From: Chitinophaga filiformis | Lineage (GTDB): Bacteria > Bacteroidota > Bacteroidia > Chitinophagales > Chitinophagaceae | Direction of reading: 5' to 3' | NCBI RefSeq assembly: GCF_900102545.1 | Contig: NZ_FNBN01000001.1 | Span: 123,581 to 187,580, forward strand | DNA length: 64,000 nucleotides | In this document: piece by piece, positions 27,773-37,338 of the stretch | Layout: each line of letters opens with the position of its first letter | Numbering within the stretch: position 1 is the first letter of the stretch | Translations under genes and position numbers: made by a program | Notes under the pieces: model-generated | The model's input: the letters and a program-made list of their open reading frames with translations, nothing else | Databases searched by the model: none | Told to the model about the DNA's origin: nothing

Positions 27773-28786
27773 ATGCCGAATCCTCCAACCATAAAAGAAA
27801 TTGCCAAAAGGCTGAATCTGGCTGCTTCGACCGTTTCCAGGGCGCTGCACAATCATCCGCGTATCGGGCTGAGAACCAGGATGAAAGTACAGGAGCTGGC
27901 CCGGGAACTCCAATATGAACCCAATCAGACCGCTATTTTCTTTCAGCAGAAAAAAACTTTTACCCTGGGGATTGTATTGCCGGAATTATCGGAGGCTTTC
28001 TTCTCAGCCGCCATCAGTGGCATAGAAGATACCGCCAATAAGAGCAATTACATGGTACTGCTGGGGCAATCTCACGATGATACCACCAGGGAGCAGAAGA
28101 TCGTGGAAATAATGAAGAACCACCGGGTGGACGGGCTACTGGTTTCCCTGGCCAAGAATACCGTGAATTACGCACATTTTGAAATGCTGCGGAAGTATAA
28201 TATCCCTGTCGTATTCTTTGACCGTATTCCCAATATGCCCAACATTCATTATGTGGCTTCGAATATGGAATCGGGTACTATACAGGCTGTTTCCTTCCTG
28301 CTGCAACGCGGTCACCGTGTGATCGGGATGATCAATGGGCCCGAAAAACTGATTGCCAGTCAGCAACGTACTGCAGGCTATCAGAAAGCCATGCAGTTGC
28401 AGCGCTTAAAATACGACGCCAGTCTCAATATAAACGCTGATCTCACAAAAGAAGGCACCCGCAACGCTATGCGGCAACTACTGGCACATAAAAGAAAGAT
28501 CACTGCTATCGTGGCCTTCAATGACTATGTATCCCAGGATGCCGTGCAATATGCGCTTGAACAGGGCCTGGAGATCAATAAGGATATTACTTTCGTTAGT
28601 TACGCCAATCTGCCGCTGAGCAGTTATATGGCATTCCCTCCCCTGGCCTCTGTAGAGCAGTATCCATACCTCCAGGGACAAAAAGCCACTGAGATCCTGC
28701 TGGAGCTCCTGTCGGGTAAACTCTCCCCGGATCAATATCAACAGATTGTGATCGATTCCCGCCTGGTGATTGCACCTGCCAGGTAA
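27773..28786 (+). CDS. LacI family transcriptional regulator
   Basis: A 337-residue DNA-binding repressor. The N-terminal helix-turn-helix is clear (TIKEIAKRLNLAASTVSRALHNHP, residues 6-29), followed by the hinge helix region and a periplasmic-binding-protein-like effector domain (about 62-337; e.g. HRVDGLLVSLAK, RGHRVIGMING). Effector unknown, probably a sugar. It is divergent from the MacB-type permease gene and 45 bp upstream of a kinase-like gene that it may control. Confidence 0.93.
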   Translation: MPNPPTIKEIAKRLNLAASTVSRALHNHPRIGLRTRMKVQELARELQYEPNQTAIFFQQKKTFTLGIVLPELSEAFFSAAISGIEDTANKSNYMVLLGQSHDDTTREQKIVEIMKNHRVDGLLVSLAKNTVNYAHFEMLRKYNIPVVFFDRIPNMPNIHYVASNMESGTIQAVSFLLQRGHRVIGMINGPEKLIASQQRTAGYQKAMQLQRLKYDASLNINADLTKEGTRNAMRQLLAHKRKITAIVAFNDYVSQDAVQYALEQGLEINKDITFVSYANLPLSSYMAFPPLASVEQYPYLQGQKATEILLELLSGKLSPDQYQQIVIDSRLVIAPAR

Positions 28787-28831
28787 ATTTGCGCAACCGT
28801 TTGTCCAATCATTCTCTCAATTCTTATCGTT

Positions 28832-29911
28832 ATGTTTGAAGCATCGCAATCTTATCAACCAGCAATGCAAGGAATATTAACAGCTTATGGATTAGTGATG
28901 GATGAATGTAGCATCCAGCCATTCGGCAGTGGGCTTATTAACGCCACCTGGAAAGTATCTCATGCTGATAAAAATTATATCCTGCAGCGCATCAATCACC
29001 AGGTGTTTAAAAAGCCTGCGCTGATTGCACAGAACATCAGTGCTATCGGACAGTACCTGGATAAATATCATCCTGATTATTTCTTTGTGCAGCCCGTACA
29101 GACCATAGACAAACAGGATATGGTCATTACACCGGAGGGAGAATATTTCCGCCTGCAGCCATTTGTGGCCAACTCGCGCAGTTATGATGTGGTGAACAAC
29201 GAACAGCTGGCATATGAAGCAGCCAGACAGTTTGGGCGTTTTACAAGATTGTTGTCGGGCATGAATATCGATGAGATACAGGTTACGCTACCCGACTTTC
29301 ATAACCTTACTTTGCGTTACGCCCAGTTTGAGCAGGCTGTTAAACAAGGTAACGCTGCACGTATTGCCGAAGCGCGTGAAGACATCAATACTATCCGCAG
29401 ATATAACCATCTGACAGATATATTCACAGCTATCCGGCATAGCCCTTATTTTAAAGTAAGAGTGATGCATCATGATACGAAGATCAGCAATGTGCTGTTT
29501 GATGCTGACAACAAAGGTATCTGTGTGATAGACCTGGATACCGTCATGCCGGGATATTTCATCAGTGATTTCGGAGATATGATGCGTACCTATCTCTCTC
29601 CTGTCAGTGAGGAAGAAACGGATCTCAGTAAAGTGCAGGTGAGAAAAGAATACTATACAGCGATCATGAATGGATACCTCAGTGAGATGAAAGATGAACT
29701 GAGTGTTACGGAACGCGCGCACCTTGTGTATGCTGGACAGTTTATGGTCTATATGCAGGCCATCCGTTTTCTGACGGATTACTTCAACAATGATATTTAC
29801 TACGGAGCAAGATATGAGCAACATAACCTGTTGCGGGCGAGGAACCAGCTTACATTGCTTGAAAGCATTACTCAACAGGAGCAAACTCTTTCTTCTGTGG
29901 CGACACACTAA
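28832..29911 (+). CDS. Phosphotransferase of the APH/N-acetylhexosamine kinase type
   Basis: A 359-residue protein kinase-like-fold phosphotransferase. The catalytic loop MHHDTKISNVLFD (about residues 212-224, HxDxxxxN) and the metal motif VIDLDTVMPG (about 231) are intact; the N-terminal lobe has FGSGLINATWKV. Aminoglycoside-phosphotransferase-domain proteins of this kind in gut and soil bacteria include N-acetylhexosamine 1-kinases. With a LacI regulator directly upstream, phosphorylation of an amino sugar or similar small molecule is likelier than antibiotic resistance. Confidence 0.8.
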   Translation: MFEASQSYQPAMQGILTAYGLVMDECSIQPFGSGLINATWKVSHADKNYILQRINHQVFKKPALIAQNISAIGQYLDKYHPDYFFVQPVQTIDKQDMVITPEGEYFRLQPFVANSRSYDVVNNEQLAYEAARQFGRFTRLLSGMNIDEIQVTLPDFHNLTLRYAQFEQAVKQGNAARIAEAREDINTIRRYNHLTDIFTAIRHSPYFKVRVMHHDTKISNVLFDADNKGICVIDLDTVMPGYFISDFGDMMRTYLSPVSEEETDLSKVQVRKEYYTAIMNGYLSEMKDELSVTERAHLVYAGQFMVYMQAIRFLTDYFNNDIYYGARYEQHNLLRARNQLTLLESITQQEQTLSSVATH

Positions 29912-29941
29912 CGCCACTTCGTTTGAAAAGCAGCACCAACA

Positions 29942-29967
29942 AAAAACCGGCCGAGTGGCCGGTTTTT
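29942..29967. terminator. Bidirectional terminator between the kinase gene and nuoN
   Basis: Perfect stem AAAAACCGGCC / GGCCGGTTTTT with a GAGT loop, symmetric A and T flanks, serving the kinase gene and the end of the nuo operon. Confidence 0.92.
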
Positions 29968-29983
29968 CTATTTCTATTTTATC

Positions 29984-31357
29984 TTAAATAAGCTCTAGTA
30001 ATAGTCCGGGGAAGATACCCAGCAGTATCACAATCGCTGCAGTGATGATGAGCATCACTTTGAAACCGCTGGTGATAGGTGCTGTTTCAGCTTCGCCCTG
30101 TTTGAAGTACATCGCAATGATGACACGGAAGTAATAGTAAGCACTGATAGCGGCACAGATAACAGCCACAATTACCAGCCATAGGAGGTTACCCTGCTCT
30201 ATAGCGGCTGTCAGTACAAAGTATTTAGCAAAGAAACCTGCTGTGGCCGGGATACCTGCCAGTGAACATACAAAGATAGTAGTTGTGATAGCCAGTACAG
30301 GTTGTGTACGCGCCAGGCCATTGAAACCATCGAAAGTATAATCTTTCAGTTTGATCATCACAGCGAAGATACCGATGGTAGCTACACTGTAAGCTGCTGC
30401 ATACAACACAATACCCTGTGTAGCATGTGTGTTAATTGATACTACCGCCAGCAGCATAAAACCTGCCTGGGCGATACTGGAGTAGGCCAGCATACGTTTT
30501 ACGCTCTGCTGGAATACTGCTGTAAAGTTACCGATGATCAGGGTTGCGGCTGTGATGATAGCCAGCAGCAGCTGCCAGTCTGCGGTAATACGCTCACCTA
30601 TAAAGGCGCCATGGAAGATCCTGATGAAAGCGATGAAACCACCGGCTTTTACCACGGTTGCCATGAAAGAAGTGAATACGGTAGGTGAACCATCATATAC
30701 GTCAGGCGTCCAGAAGTGGAATGGCGCTGCAGATACTTTGAAAGATAATGCGAAAGCCACCAGGATGATACCGCACAATGCCAGTGTATTCACTTTGCCG
30801 GCGCCCAGTCCGAGGTCGGCTACATTGAAAGTACCGGTAGCTCCGTAGATCAGGGTGATACCCATCAGCAGGATACCGGTAGAGAAGGAACCCATCAGGA
30901 AGTATTTCAGGGAAGCCTCGCTGCTTTTAGGCGTCTTTTTATCGCTGCCTGCCAGTATATACTGTGGAATAGAAATGATCTCTATTGCCAGGAAAAGCAT
31001 TAATAAACTGCTGAAAGTAGATGCCAGTGTGATACCTGAAAGGATGAAAAAGATCAGTGCGAAATAATCCGACACATGCTCTCCTACATTCTCAAACGCA
31101 CTGCCCGAGAGCAGGAAGAAAATCAGTGTAGCGCCCAATGCAATGGCATTGAACAGAATGCTGAAACGGCTGATAGTGATCATGCCGTACAAGGTACGGT
31201 CACCTGCTTCAATGGTGGATAACTCAGCCAGGTTGGCTACCAGACAAGCCAGCAGAACAACTATGGCTATAAACTTAATGCGCTGCTTATTACTTACAAA
31301 TAAACCCGCAAACATCATTACAACGCCCGATAAAGCAGTAGATATTAATGCATTCAT
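29984..31357 (-). CDS. nuoN: NADH-quinone oxidoreductase subunit N
   Basis: Antiporter-like membrane subunit of complex I (457 residues, about 14 membrane segments), one of three proton-pumping subunits. The conserved core SLKYFLMGSFSTGILLMGITLIYG and KVSAAPFHFWTPDVYDGSP loop are present with the lysines and Pro needed for the discontinuous helices. It is the last gene of the nuoA-N operon, closed by the terminator at 29942. Confidence 0.96.
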   Translation of the reverse strand: MNALISTALSGVVMMFAGLFVSNKQRIKFIAIVVLLACLVANLAELSTIEAGDRTLYGMITISRFSILFNAIALGATLIFFLLSGSAFENVGEHVSDYFALIFFILSGITLASTFSSLLMLFLAIEIISIPQYILAGSDKKTPKSSEASLKYFLMGSFSTGILLMGITLIYGATGTFNVADLGLGAGKVNTLALCGIILVAFALSFKVSAAPFHFWTPDVYDGSPTVFTSFMATVVKAGGFIAFIRIFHGAFIGERITADWQLLLAIITAATLIIGNFTAVFQQSVKRMLAYSSIAQAGFMLLAVVSINTHATQGIVLYAAAYSVATIGIFAVMIKLKDYTFDGFNGLARTQPVLAITTTIFVCSLAGIPATAGFFAKYFVLTAAIEQGNLLWLVIVAVICAAISAYYYFRVIIAMYFKQGEAETAPITSGFKVMLIITAAIVILLGIFPGLLLELI

Positions 31358-31384
31358 ATTCCTGTGTTACGAAAGAACAACTTT

Positions 31385-32821
31385 TTAATAAACCTTGTTA
31401 ACCAATTCAGTAGTGCTGCTTACCAGTTCCAGCATAGGCTTTGGATATACACCTAATACCAGAATGATCACTACGATAATACTCAGTACCAGCAACTCAT
31501 TTCCTTTCAGGTCGGTAGTGGTCTCTGTCAAAGCATTGCTCTGACCGAAGATCACCTTCTGCACCATATTCAGCGTATAAACCGCTCCCAGGATAACACC
31601 CAGACCGGCAACCGCCATAAACCATACATTATATTGGTACAGACCGCTCAGCATCAGGAACTCCCCGATAAAACCGTTGGTCAGTGGTAATGCGATATTG
31701 GCGAAGCTGATGGTTACGAGGAAGATAGCGATACCCGGCGCATACTGCGCGATACCACCCATCTCGTTCAGGTTCTTGATCTTCAGACGCTGCTGGATGA
31801 TCTCTACGATGATCCAGAGACCGATGATATTGATACCGTGGTTGAACAGCTGCACCATCATACCCTGTAAGCTCTGCTCATTGTTGGTGAAGATTGCTGC
31901 ACTCATCAGGCCGATGTGGGCAATGGAAGAGTAAGCGATCAGGCGTTTGATGTCTGACTGTACGATAGCGATGCAGGATGCGTATATGATACCGATGATA
32001 GACAGCACGATGGCCACATCAGACCACATATAAGCGCCTTTCGGCAGTACAGGCAGTAACCAGCGGATCACACCAAATAAACCCATCTTCACCATGATAC
32101 CGGAAAGCACCATTGTCACAGGTGTCGGAGACTGTTCGTAGGTATCCGGCTGCCAGGTATGGAAAGGGAAGATCGGCATCTTGATAGCAAATGCCACGAA
32201 GAACAGCCAGAACAACCATGACTGGTCCTGCGGCGCTACTCCGCTATTAATAAAGCTGGCGTAGCTGAAGGAGTGCTCAGGTGATTGCAGGTAGATATAG
32301 ATCAGGCCTATCAGCATGAGCAGTGAACCTGCAAAAGTGTATACGAAGAATTTGAATGTAACAGGAATACGTTTTTCGCCACCCCAGAGTGAGCAGAGGA
32401 AGTACACCGGAATCAGTGCCAGTTCCCAGAAAACGTAGAACAACAAAGCATCATAAGCGGTGAAAACACCTACCAGTCCTGCCTGAGAAAGCAGCATCAG
32501 ACCGTAAAAGCTGTTTGCACGCTCATATTCCCTGTTGAAAATAACAATAAAGATCAGCAGGAAAGAAATGGCTGTCAGTAAACAAAGCATCAGGCCCATG
32601 CCATCCAGTCCTACGCTAAACTGTGCACCCAGCTGAGGTATCCAGTTTGCAGTGAACTGCAGACTGGCGGGGGCAGTCCGGAACTGGAACAAGGCACCAA
32701 GCGTTACTGCCAGCGAAGCCAGGGATGCTATCAAACCCAGCGCTTTCGGTCCAGACCCCTTCAGACCAAACGTAATCAGGCCCGCAACTAAAGGAATCAA
32801 TATGAGTAATACTGTCAACAT
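31385..32821 (-). CDS. nuoM: NADH-quinone oxidoreductase subunit M
   Basis: Antiporter-like proton-pumping subunit of complex I (478 residues, about 14 membrane segments). Characteristic stretches are FYVFWELALIPVYFL (conserved Glu), KMPIFPFHTWQPDTYEQSP and KRLIAYSSIAHIG. It lies 46 bp downstream of nuoL and 27 bp before nuoN. Confidence 0.97.
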   Translation of the reverse strand: MLTVLLILIPLVAGLITFGLKGSGPKALGLIASLASLAVTLGALFQFRTAPASLQFTANWIPQLGAQFSVGLDGMGLMLCLLTAISFLLIFIVIFNREYERANSFYGLMLLSQAGLVGVFTAYDALLFYVFWELALIPVYFLCSLWGGEKRIPVTFKFFVYTFAGSLLMLIGLIYIYLQSPEHSFSYASFINSGVAPQDQSWLFWLFFVAFAIKMPIFPFHTWQPDTYEQSPTPVTMVLSGIMVKMGLFGVIRWLLPVLPKGAYMWSDVAIVLSIIGIIYASCIAIVQSDIKRLIAYSSIAHIGLMSAAIFTNNEQSLQGMMVQLFNHGINIIGLWIIVEIIQQRLKIKNLNEMGGIAQYAPGIAIFLVTISFANIALPLTNGFIGEFLMLSGLYQYNVWFMAVAGLGVILGAVYTLNMVQKVIFGQSNALTETTTDLKGNELLVLSIIVVIILVLGVYPKPMLELVSSTTELVNKVY

Positions 32822-32867
32822 AATTATATCTAAACTTGTCCTTTTTTAATGATGGTGCTGGTTTCTC

Positions 32868-34772
32868 CTATTTCAGCAGAAAGCCTATCACAAATAAAAC
32901 TACCATTCCGATTACCATGGCGAAGATGTAGAAGCCTACCTGTCCGCTCTGCAGCAGTCTTGCCTGCTGGCTGCCCCAGTGTACGCCACGACCTACGCCA
33001 TTTACCAACCTGTCAATACCTGATTTCTCAATCGCTTCTTCAAAGAAACGGCTCAACATCATCAGGGGTTTCACTATGATTGCATCGTATAACTCATCCA
33101 CATACCATTTGTTTTCCAGTACTTTGGCAATACCGGTACGTGGTTCTCCATTGTCTTCATAATTGCGGTACCAGCTGCGTGCAAAGAAGATGGTGATGAT
33201 CACCAGCACAGAGCTTAATCCCATCAGCAGCCATTCTGTGTTGTGGGACAAATGCTCATGTTCATGTACGAATGGCACTGAACCTGCAAATACAGGCGCC
33301 AGGTATTCTTTCAGGAGGCTGTGTGTACCGAATACTTCCGGCAGACCAACATAACCGCCTATTACTGAAAGAATAGCCAGTACGATCAGCGGAATAGTGA
33401 TAGCCACCGGACTTTCGTGCAGGTGATGTTCCTGTTCGTGTGTACCACGGAACTTGCCGCAGAAAGTGATGTAGTATAAACGGAACATGTAGAAGGCAGT
33501 CATCAGCGCTGTGATCAGGGCTACTGCATACATGATCTTATTGAAGGCGAAAGTTTCAGCGAGGATCTCATCTTTAGAGAAGAAACCTGACAGACCAGGA
33601 ATACCGGCGATAGCCAGACAGCCGATCAGGAATGTGATGTGCGTAACCGGCATGTATTTTTTCAGTCCGCCCATTTTATTGATATTCTGTTCACCGCCCA
33701 TTGCGTGGATCACAGAACCGGAACCAAGGAACAAGAGGGCTTTGAAGAATGCGTGTGTCATTACGTGAAACACCGCAGTGGTATAAGCGCCTACGCCCAG
33801 TGCGAGGAACATATATCCCAGCTGACTCACGGTAGAGTAAGCCAGTACTTTCTTGATATCATCCTGTTTCAGGGCGATGGTAGCTGCCAGCACCGCTGTA
33901 GCCAAACCTATTATTGCAACAACGGTCTGAATACATGGAGACAGGGTGTATAACACATTGCTACGTGCGATCATATAGATACCTGCTGTTACCATCGTAG
34001 CTGCGTGGATCAGGGCAGATACAGGAGTAGGACCCGCCATCGCATCCGGTAACCAGGTATATAAAGGCAGCTGGGCAGATTTACCGGCAGCACCTACAAA
34101 CAGCAGGATGGCGATAACAGGGATCATCTTATCACCCTGGCCAATGGCTGCTGCTTTTTCAAATACTTCAGGGAAAGTAACACTGCCAAACTTCACGATC
34201 AGTCCGAATATACCCAGCAGGAAGCCGAGGTCACCGATACGGTTCATGATGAAGGCTTTCTTGGCAGCATTGTTATAAGCGGTATTCTTGAACCAGAACC
34301 CGATGAGCAGGTAAGAGCAGAGCCCTACGCCTTCCCATCCGATGAACATCATCACATAGTTGGCGCCCAGTACAAGTATCAGCATGGAGAAAACGAACAG
34401 GTTCAGGTAAGCGAAATAACGTGCAAACCCTTCGCTGGTTTCATCATGCATGTAAGAAGTAGAGTAAATATGGATCAGTGAACCAACACCGGTAATGATC
34501 AGCAAAAATAAAGCGCTCAGCTGGTCTACCTGGAATGCGAATGGAATGTGCAGGCTACCTACAGAAATAAAATCAAACAACTGCACTGTCTGTGCCTGAA
34601 ACCCGGGGGCTTTTACTTCCAGGAAGATCAGCAAGCTAATTACAAAGCCAGCTAATACAGCTCCGCTTCCTACTATACCCGCCAGTGATTTGGAGAGGTA
34701 TCTTCTTCCCAATCCATTCACCAGGAAACCTAATAATGGTAAAAATGGTACCAGCCAAACTAGATGTATCAT
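32868..34772 (-). CDS. nuoL: NADH-quinone oxidoreductase subunit L
   Basis: The largest antiporter-like subunit of complex I (634 residues, about 16 membrane segments), which also supplies the long lateral helix. Seen are FMFIGWEGVGLCSYLLIGFW, SAQLPLYTWLPDAMAGPTPVSALIHAATMVTAGIY, and KKVLAYSTVSQLGYMFLALG. A His/Glu-rich stretch near residue 505 (HEHEHLSHN) lies in a loop and is not part of the conserved core. Situated 43 bp after nuoK. Confidence 0.97.
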   Translation of the reverse strand: MIHLVWLVPFLPLLGFLVNGLGRRYLSKSLAGIVGSGAVLAGFVISLLIFLEVKAPGFQAQTVQLFDFISVGSLHIPFAFQVDQLSALFLLIITGVGSLIHIYSTSYMHDETSEGFARYFAYLNLFVFSMLILVLGANYVMMFIGWEGVGLCSYLLIGFWFKNTAYNNAAKKAFIMNRIGDLGFLLGIFGLIVKFGSVTFPEVFEKAAAIGQGDKMIPVIAILLFVGAAGKSAQLPLYTWLPDAMAGPTPVSALIHAATMVTAGIYMIARSNVLYTLSPCIQTVVAIIGLATAVLAATIALKQDDIKKVLAYSTVSQLGYMFLALGVGAYTTAVFHVMTHAFFKALLFLGSGSVIHAMGGEQNINKMGGLKKYMPVTHITFLIGCLAIAGIPGLSGFFSKDEILAETFAFNKIMYAVALITALMTAFYMFRLYYITFCGKFRGTHEQEHHLHESPVAITIPLIVLAILSVIGGYVGLPEVFGTHSLLKEYLAPVFAGSVPFVHEHEHLSHNTEWLLMGLSSVLVIITIFFARSWYRNYEDNGEPRTGIAKVLENKWYVDELYDAIIVKPLMMLSRFFEEAIEKSGIDRLVNGVGRGVHWGSQQARLLQSGQVGFYIFAMVIGMVVLFVIGFLLK

Positions 34773-34815
34773 CTATTCAAATACTAATTACGATTTACAA
34801 TTACGATTCAAGCTG

Positions 34816-35133
34816 TTAGTTCTTCAGCCTGTTCATGATATTAATATCCACCGACTGTGAATTCCTGTATACCATTACGATAATGGCCAGTCCTACGGCA
34901 ACTTCCGCGGCAGCTACCACCATGATAAAGAATACAAAGATCTGCGCGCCGCTGGCATCTACACGACCAGCGTCTGCCCACATTTTAGAGAAGGCTACCA
35001 GCAGCAGGTTTACTGCATTCAGCATCAGCTCTACGCACATGAAAATAATAATGGCATTTCTGCGCATCAGCACACCGGTCACCCCAATGCAAAAGAGTGC
35101 TATGCTTAAGAAAATGTAATATTGAACAGGCAT
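34816..35133 (-). CDS. nuoK: NADH-quinone oxidoreductase subunit K
   Basis: A 105-residue membrane subunit with three spans. The conserved glutamates in the proton path are visible in FMCVELMLNAVNLLLVAF and AAAEVAVGLAIIV. Between the second and third spans is a short loop (WADAGRVDASGAQ). It is 47 bp downstream of nuoJ. Confidence 0.96.
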   Translation of the reverse strand: MPVQYYIFLSIALFCIGVTGVLMRRNAIIIFMCVELMLNAVNLLLVAFSKMWADAGRVDASGAQIFVFFIMVVAAAEVAVGLAIIVMVYRNSQSVDINIMNRLKN

Positions 35134-35180
35134 CTTTAAAGAATTACAAATTGATCAATGACGATTTACAGATGTTGTGG

Positions 35181-35684
35181 TTATGCTTCCCTTTTCCCGA
35201 TGATCACCGCACCTACCATGGCACTCAGGAACAGGATGCTGCTGACTTCAAAAGGAACTACGTATTGATTGAATAAAGTTTTACCAAGGTTGGAGATCAG
35301 CCCTATTTCTGCTGCTCCGGGTTGAATAGGTGTTACATCGGCTTCACGGAGTGCACCCAGTAATACGAGCAACAGGGCACCACCACTGATAGCGCCGGCA
35401 TATTTCAGCCAGTTGCGCTTCTGCGGTTCTATTTCTGCATTCAGGTTCATTAACATGATCACAAACAGGAACAATACCATGATCGCTCCCGCATATACGA
35501 TGATATGCACCACAGCCAGGAACTGTGCGTTGAGCATAATATAGTGCCCCGCTATGGTGAAAAAGGTTACTATCAGGCAAAGGACACTGGTAACGGGATT
35601 CTTACTCAATATCACGCCCAGGGCGGATATAATAGAGATGATTGAAAGTACCCCGAAAACGATTTGTTGTAAACTCATTCCCAT
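35181..35684 (-). CDS. nuoJ: NADH-quinone oxidoreductase subunit J
   Basis: A 167-residue membrane subunit with five predicted spans. The conserved region LNAQFLAVVHIIVYAGAIMVLFLFVIMLMNL matches the third helix with its pi-bulge and the conserved Tyr. Two starts (ATG at 35684 or 35678) are possible. It follows nuoI by 43 bp. Confidence 0.95.
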   Translation of the reverse strand: MGMSLQQIVFGVLSIISIISALGVILSKNPVTSVLCLIVTFFTIAGHYIMLNAQFLAVVHIIVYAGAIMVLFLFVIMLMNLNAEIEPQKRNWLKYAGAISGGALLLVLLGALREADVTPIQPGAAEIGLISNLGKTLFNQYVVPFEVSSILFLSAMVGAVIIGKREA

Positions 35685-35727
35685 TGCTATAATGACTATT
35701 ATGTGTTTTAGCTAAGACTGTCTTTTA

Positions 35728-36237
35728 TTATGCTTTATTCTTTTCACCAGGCGCTGGAATCAGCAGGTCCTGTTTTCCATAAATGAAACCTTCGCGTTTG
35801 TAGTTAGCAGGTGCAAATGTTTCTGTCAGATAGATAGCATCTTTCGGACAAGCCTCTTCACAAAAACCACAGAAAATGCAACGCAGCATATTGATCTCAT
35901 AACGGGCAGCGTATTTCTCTTCACGGTACAGGTGTTCTTCACCTGGTTTTCTTTCTGCTGCTTCCATTGTGATCGCTTCTGCCGGACACGCTACTGCACA
36001 TAAACCACATGCAGTACAGTTCTCACGGCCTTCAGCATCACGGTTCAATATATGCAGACCACGGAATACAGGGCTGAACGGACGCTTCTGCTCCGGATAA
36101 CGCACTGTTTCCTTCCTCTTCCAGATATGCTTAAAGGTGATGATCATCCCCTTTATAATATTCCACAAATAGATCTTCTCGATGAAGGTCATCGGCTTAC
36201 GGTCTACCTGTCTTGCCCTACTTGTTAAAGCTTGCAT
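35728..36237 (-). CDS. nuoI: NADH-quinone oxidoreductase subunit I
   Basis: Peripheral-arm subunit carrying two 4Fe-4S clusters (N6a and N6b), 169 residues. The two ferredoxin motifs are CTACGLCAVAC (Cys74, 77, 80, 84) and CIFCGFCEEAC (Cys120, 123, 126, 130), each followed by Pro. An N-terminal helix (about 17-40) makes contact with the membrane arm. The start could also be Met16. It follows nuoH after 26 bp. Confidence 0.96.
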   Translation of the reverse strand: MQALTSRARQVDRKPMTFIEKIYLWNIIKGMIITFKHIWKRKETVRYPEQKRPFSPVFRGLHILNRDAEGRENCTACGLCAVACPAEAITMEAAERKPGEEHLYREEKYAARYEINMLRCIFCGFCEEACPKDAIYLTETFAPANYKREGFIYGKQDLLIPAPGEKNKA

Positions 36238-36263
36238 ATTATGCTATTAAAATAAGTCGTTAA

Positions 36264-37301
36264 TTAATGTGTGCTGCGATACAGTACAATCGCTCCTGTT
36301 ATCAACATATTAGCCAGTGCCAGCGGGATCATGTAGTTCCAGCCAAGACGCATCAGCTGATCGTAGCGGAACCTCGGGATCGTCCAGCGTACCCACATAA
36401 AGAAGAACAGGAAGCAGATGATCTTGATGAACAACGCTACTGTTCCCAGGATGGTCACCAGGTTAGGCGCCAGTCCCAGGCTGTCCATATACGGGAAGGA
36501 ATAACCACCGAAGTACAGGCTTGCCATCAGTGCAGAGCTGATGAACATATTGATGTACTCTGCGAACAGGTAGAAGCCCAGTTTCATGGAAGAGTACTCC
36601 AGGTGGTAACCACCATTCAGCTCACTCTCTGCTTCTGACAGGTCAAACGGTGTACGGTTACACTCTGCAAAGGAACATACCAGGAATATCACGAAGCCCA
36701 ATGGCTGGTATAATACGTTCCAGCCGCCATGACGCTGCTGTTCTACAATCTCTTTAATGCTTAAGGTCCCTGTCATCATCAGCAGTGCGATAAGTGACAA
36801 ACCCATTGCCAGCTCGTAAGAGATGATCTGGGAAGCCGCACGTACAGACGCCAGCAGGGAGTATTTATTGTTGGAGGCCCAGCCACCCAGCATAATACCG
36901 TATACGCCCAGGCTCACTACTCCGAAAATGTATAAGATACCGATGTTAATATCTGCGATCTGCAGGGATATCGTATGACCTGCAATGGTCAGTGTATCTC
37001 CCCAGGGAATTACCGCGCTTGTCATACAAGCTACGACCATCGCGAGGGAAGGACCGAGAATGAAGAGGAAACGGTTGGAATTGCCGGGGATAATCTCTTC
37101 TTTGAAAAAGAGTTTACCACCATCGGCCAGCGGCTGCAGTAATCCCATAAAACCAGCCCTGTTAGGACCAATCCTGTCCTGGATAATACTTGCTACCTTT
37201 CTTTCACCCCATGTAGAATACATAGCGACTACCAGTGATATCACCAGTACGCCTGATATCAGCACGATCTTTTCGAGGATAAAGAACCAGTCTATGTTCA
37301 T
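36264..37301 (-). CDS. nuoH: NADH-quinone oxidoreductase subunit H
   Basis: Membrane subunit forming the quinone site with NuoB and NuoD (345 residues, eight spans). Characteristic are GERKVASIIQDRIGPNRAGFMGLLQPLADGGKLFFKE and the Glu-rich loop CNRTPFDLSEAESELNGGYHLEYSSMKLGFYLFAEY. Start is ATG at 37301; a TTG lies one codon upstream. It is 37 bp after nuoG. Confidence 0.97.
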   Translation of the reverse strand: MNIDWFFILEKIVLISGVLVISLVVAMYSTWGERKVASIIQDRIGPNRAGFMGLLQPLADGGKLFFKEEIIPGNSNRFLFILGPSLAMVVACMTSAVIPWGDTLTIAGHTISLQIADINIGILYIFGVVSLGVYGIMLGGWASNNKYSLLASVRAASQIISYELAMGLSLIALLMMTGTLSIKEIVEQQRHGGWNVLYQPLGFVIFLVCSFAECNRTPFDLSEAESELNGGYHLEYSSMKLGFYLFAEYINMFISSALMASLYFGGYSFPYMDSLGLAPNLVTILGTVALFIKIICFLFFFMWVRWTIPRFRYDQLMRLGWNYMIPLALANMLITGAIVLYRSTH

Positions 37302-37338
37302 CAAATACGAATTATATCAATTACGAATAAAGAGTGAA

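Noticed and set aside
28832-29911. Aminoglycoside resistance gene
   Set aside because: The APH fold is present, but pairing with a LacI regulator and closer likeness to sugar kinases argue for a metabolic role.
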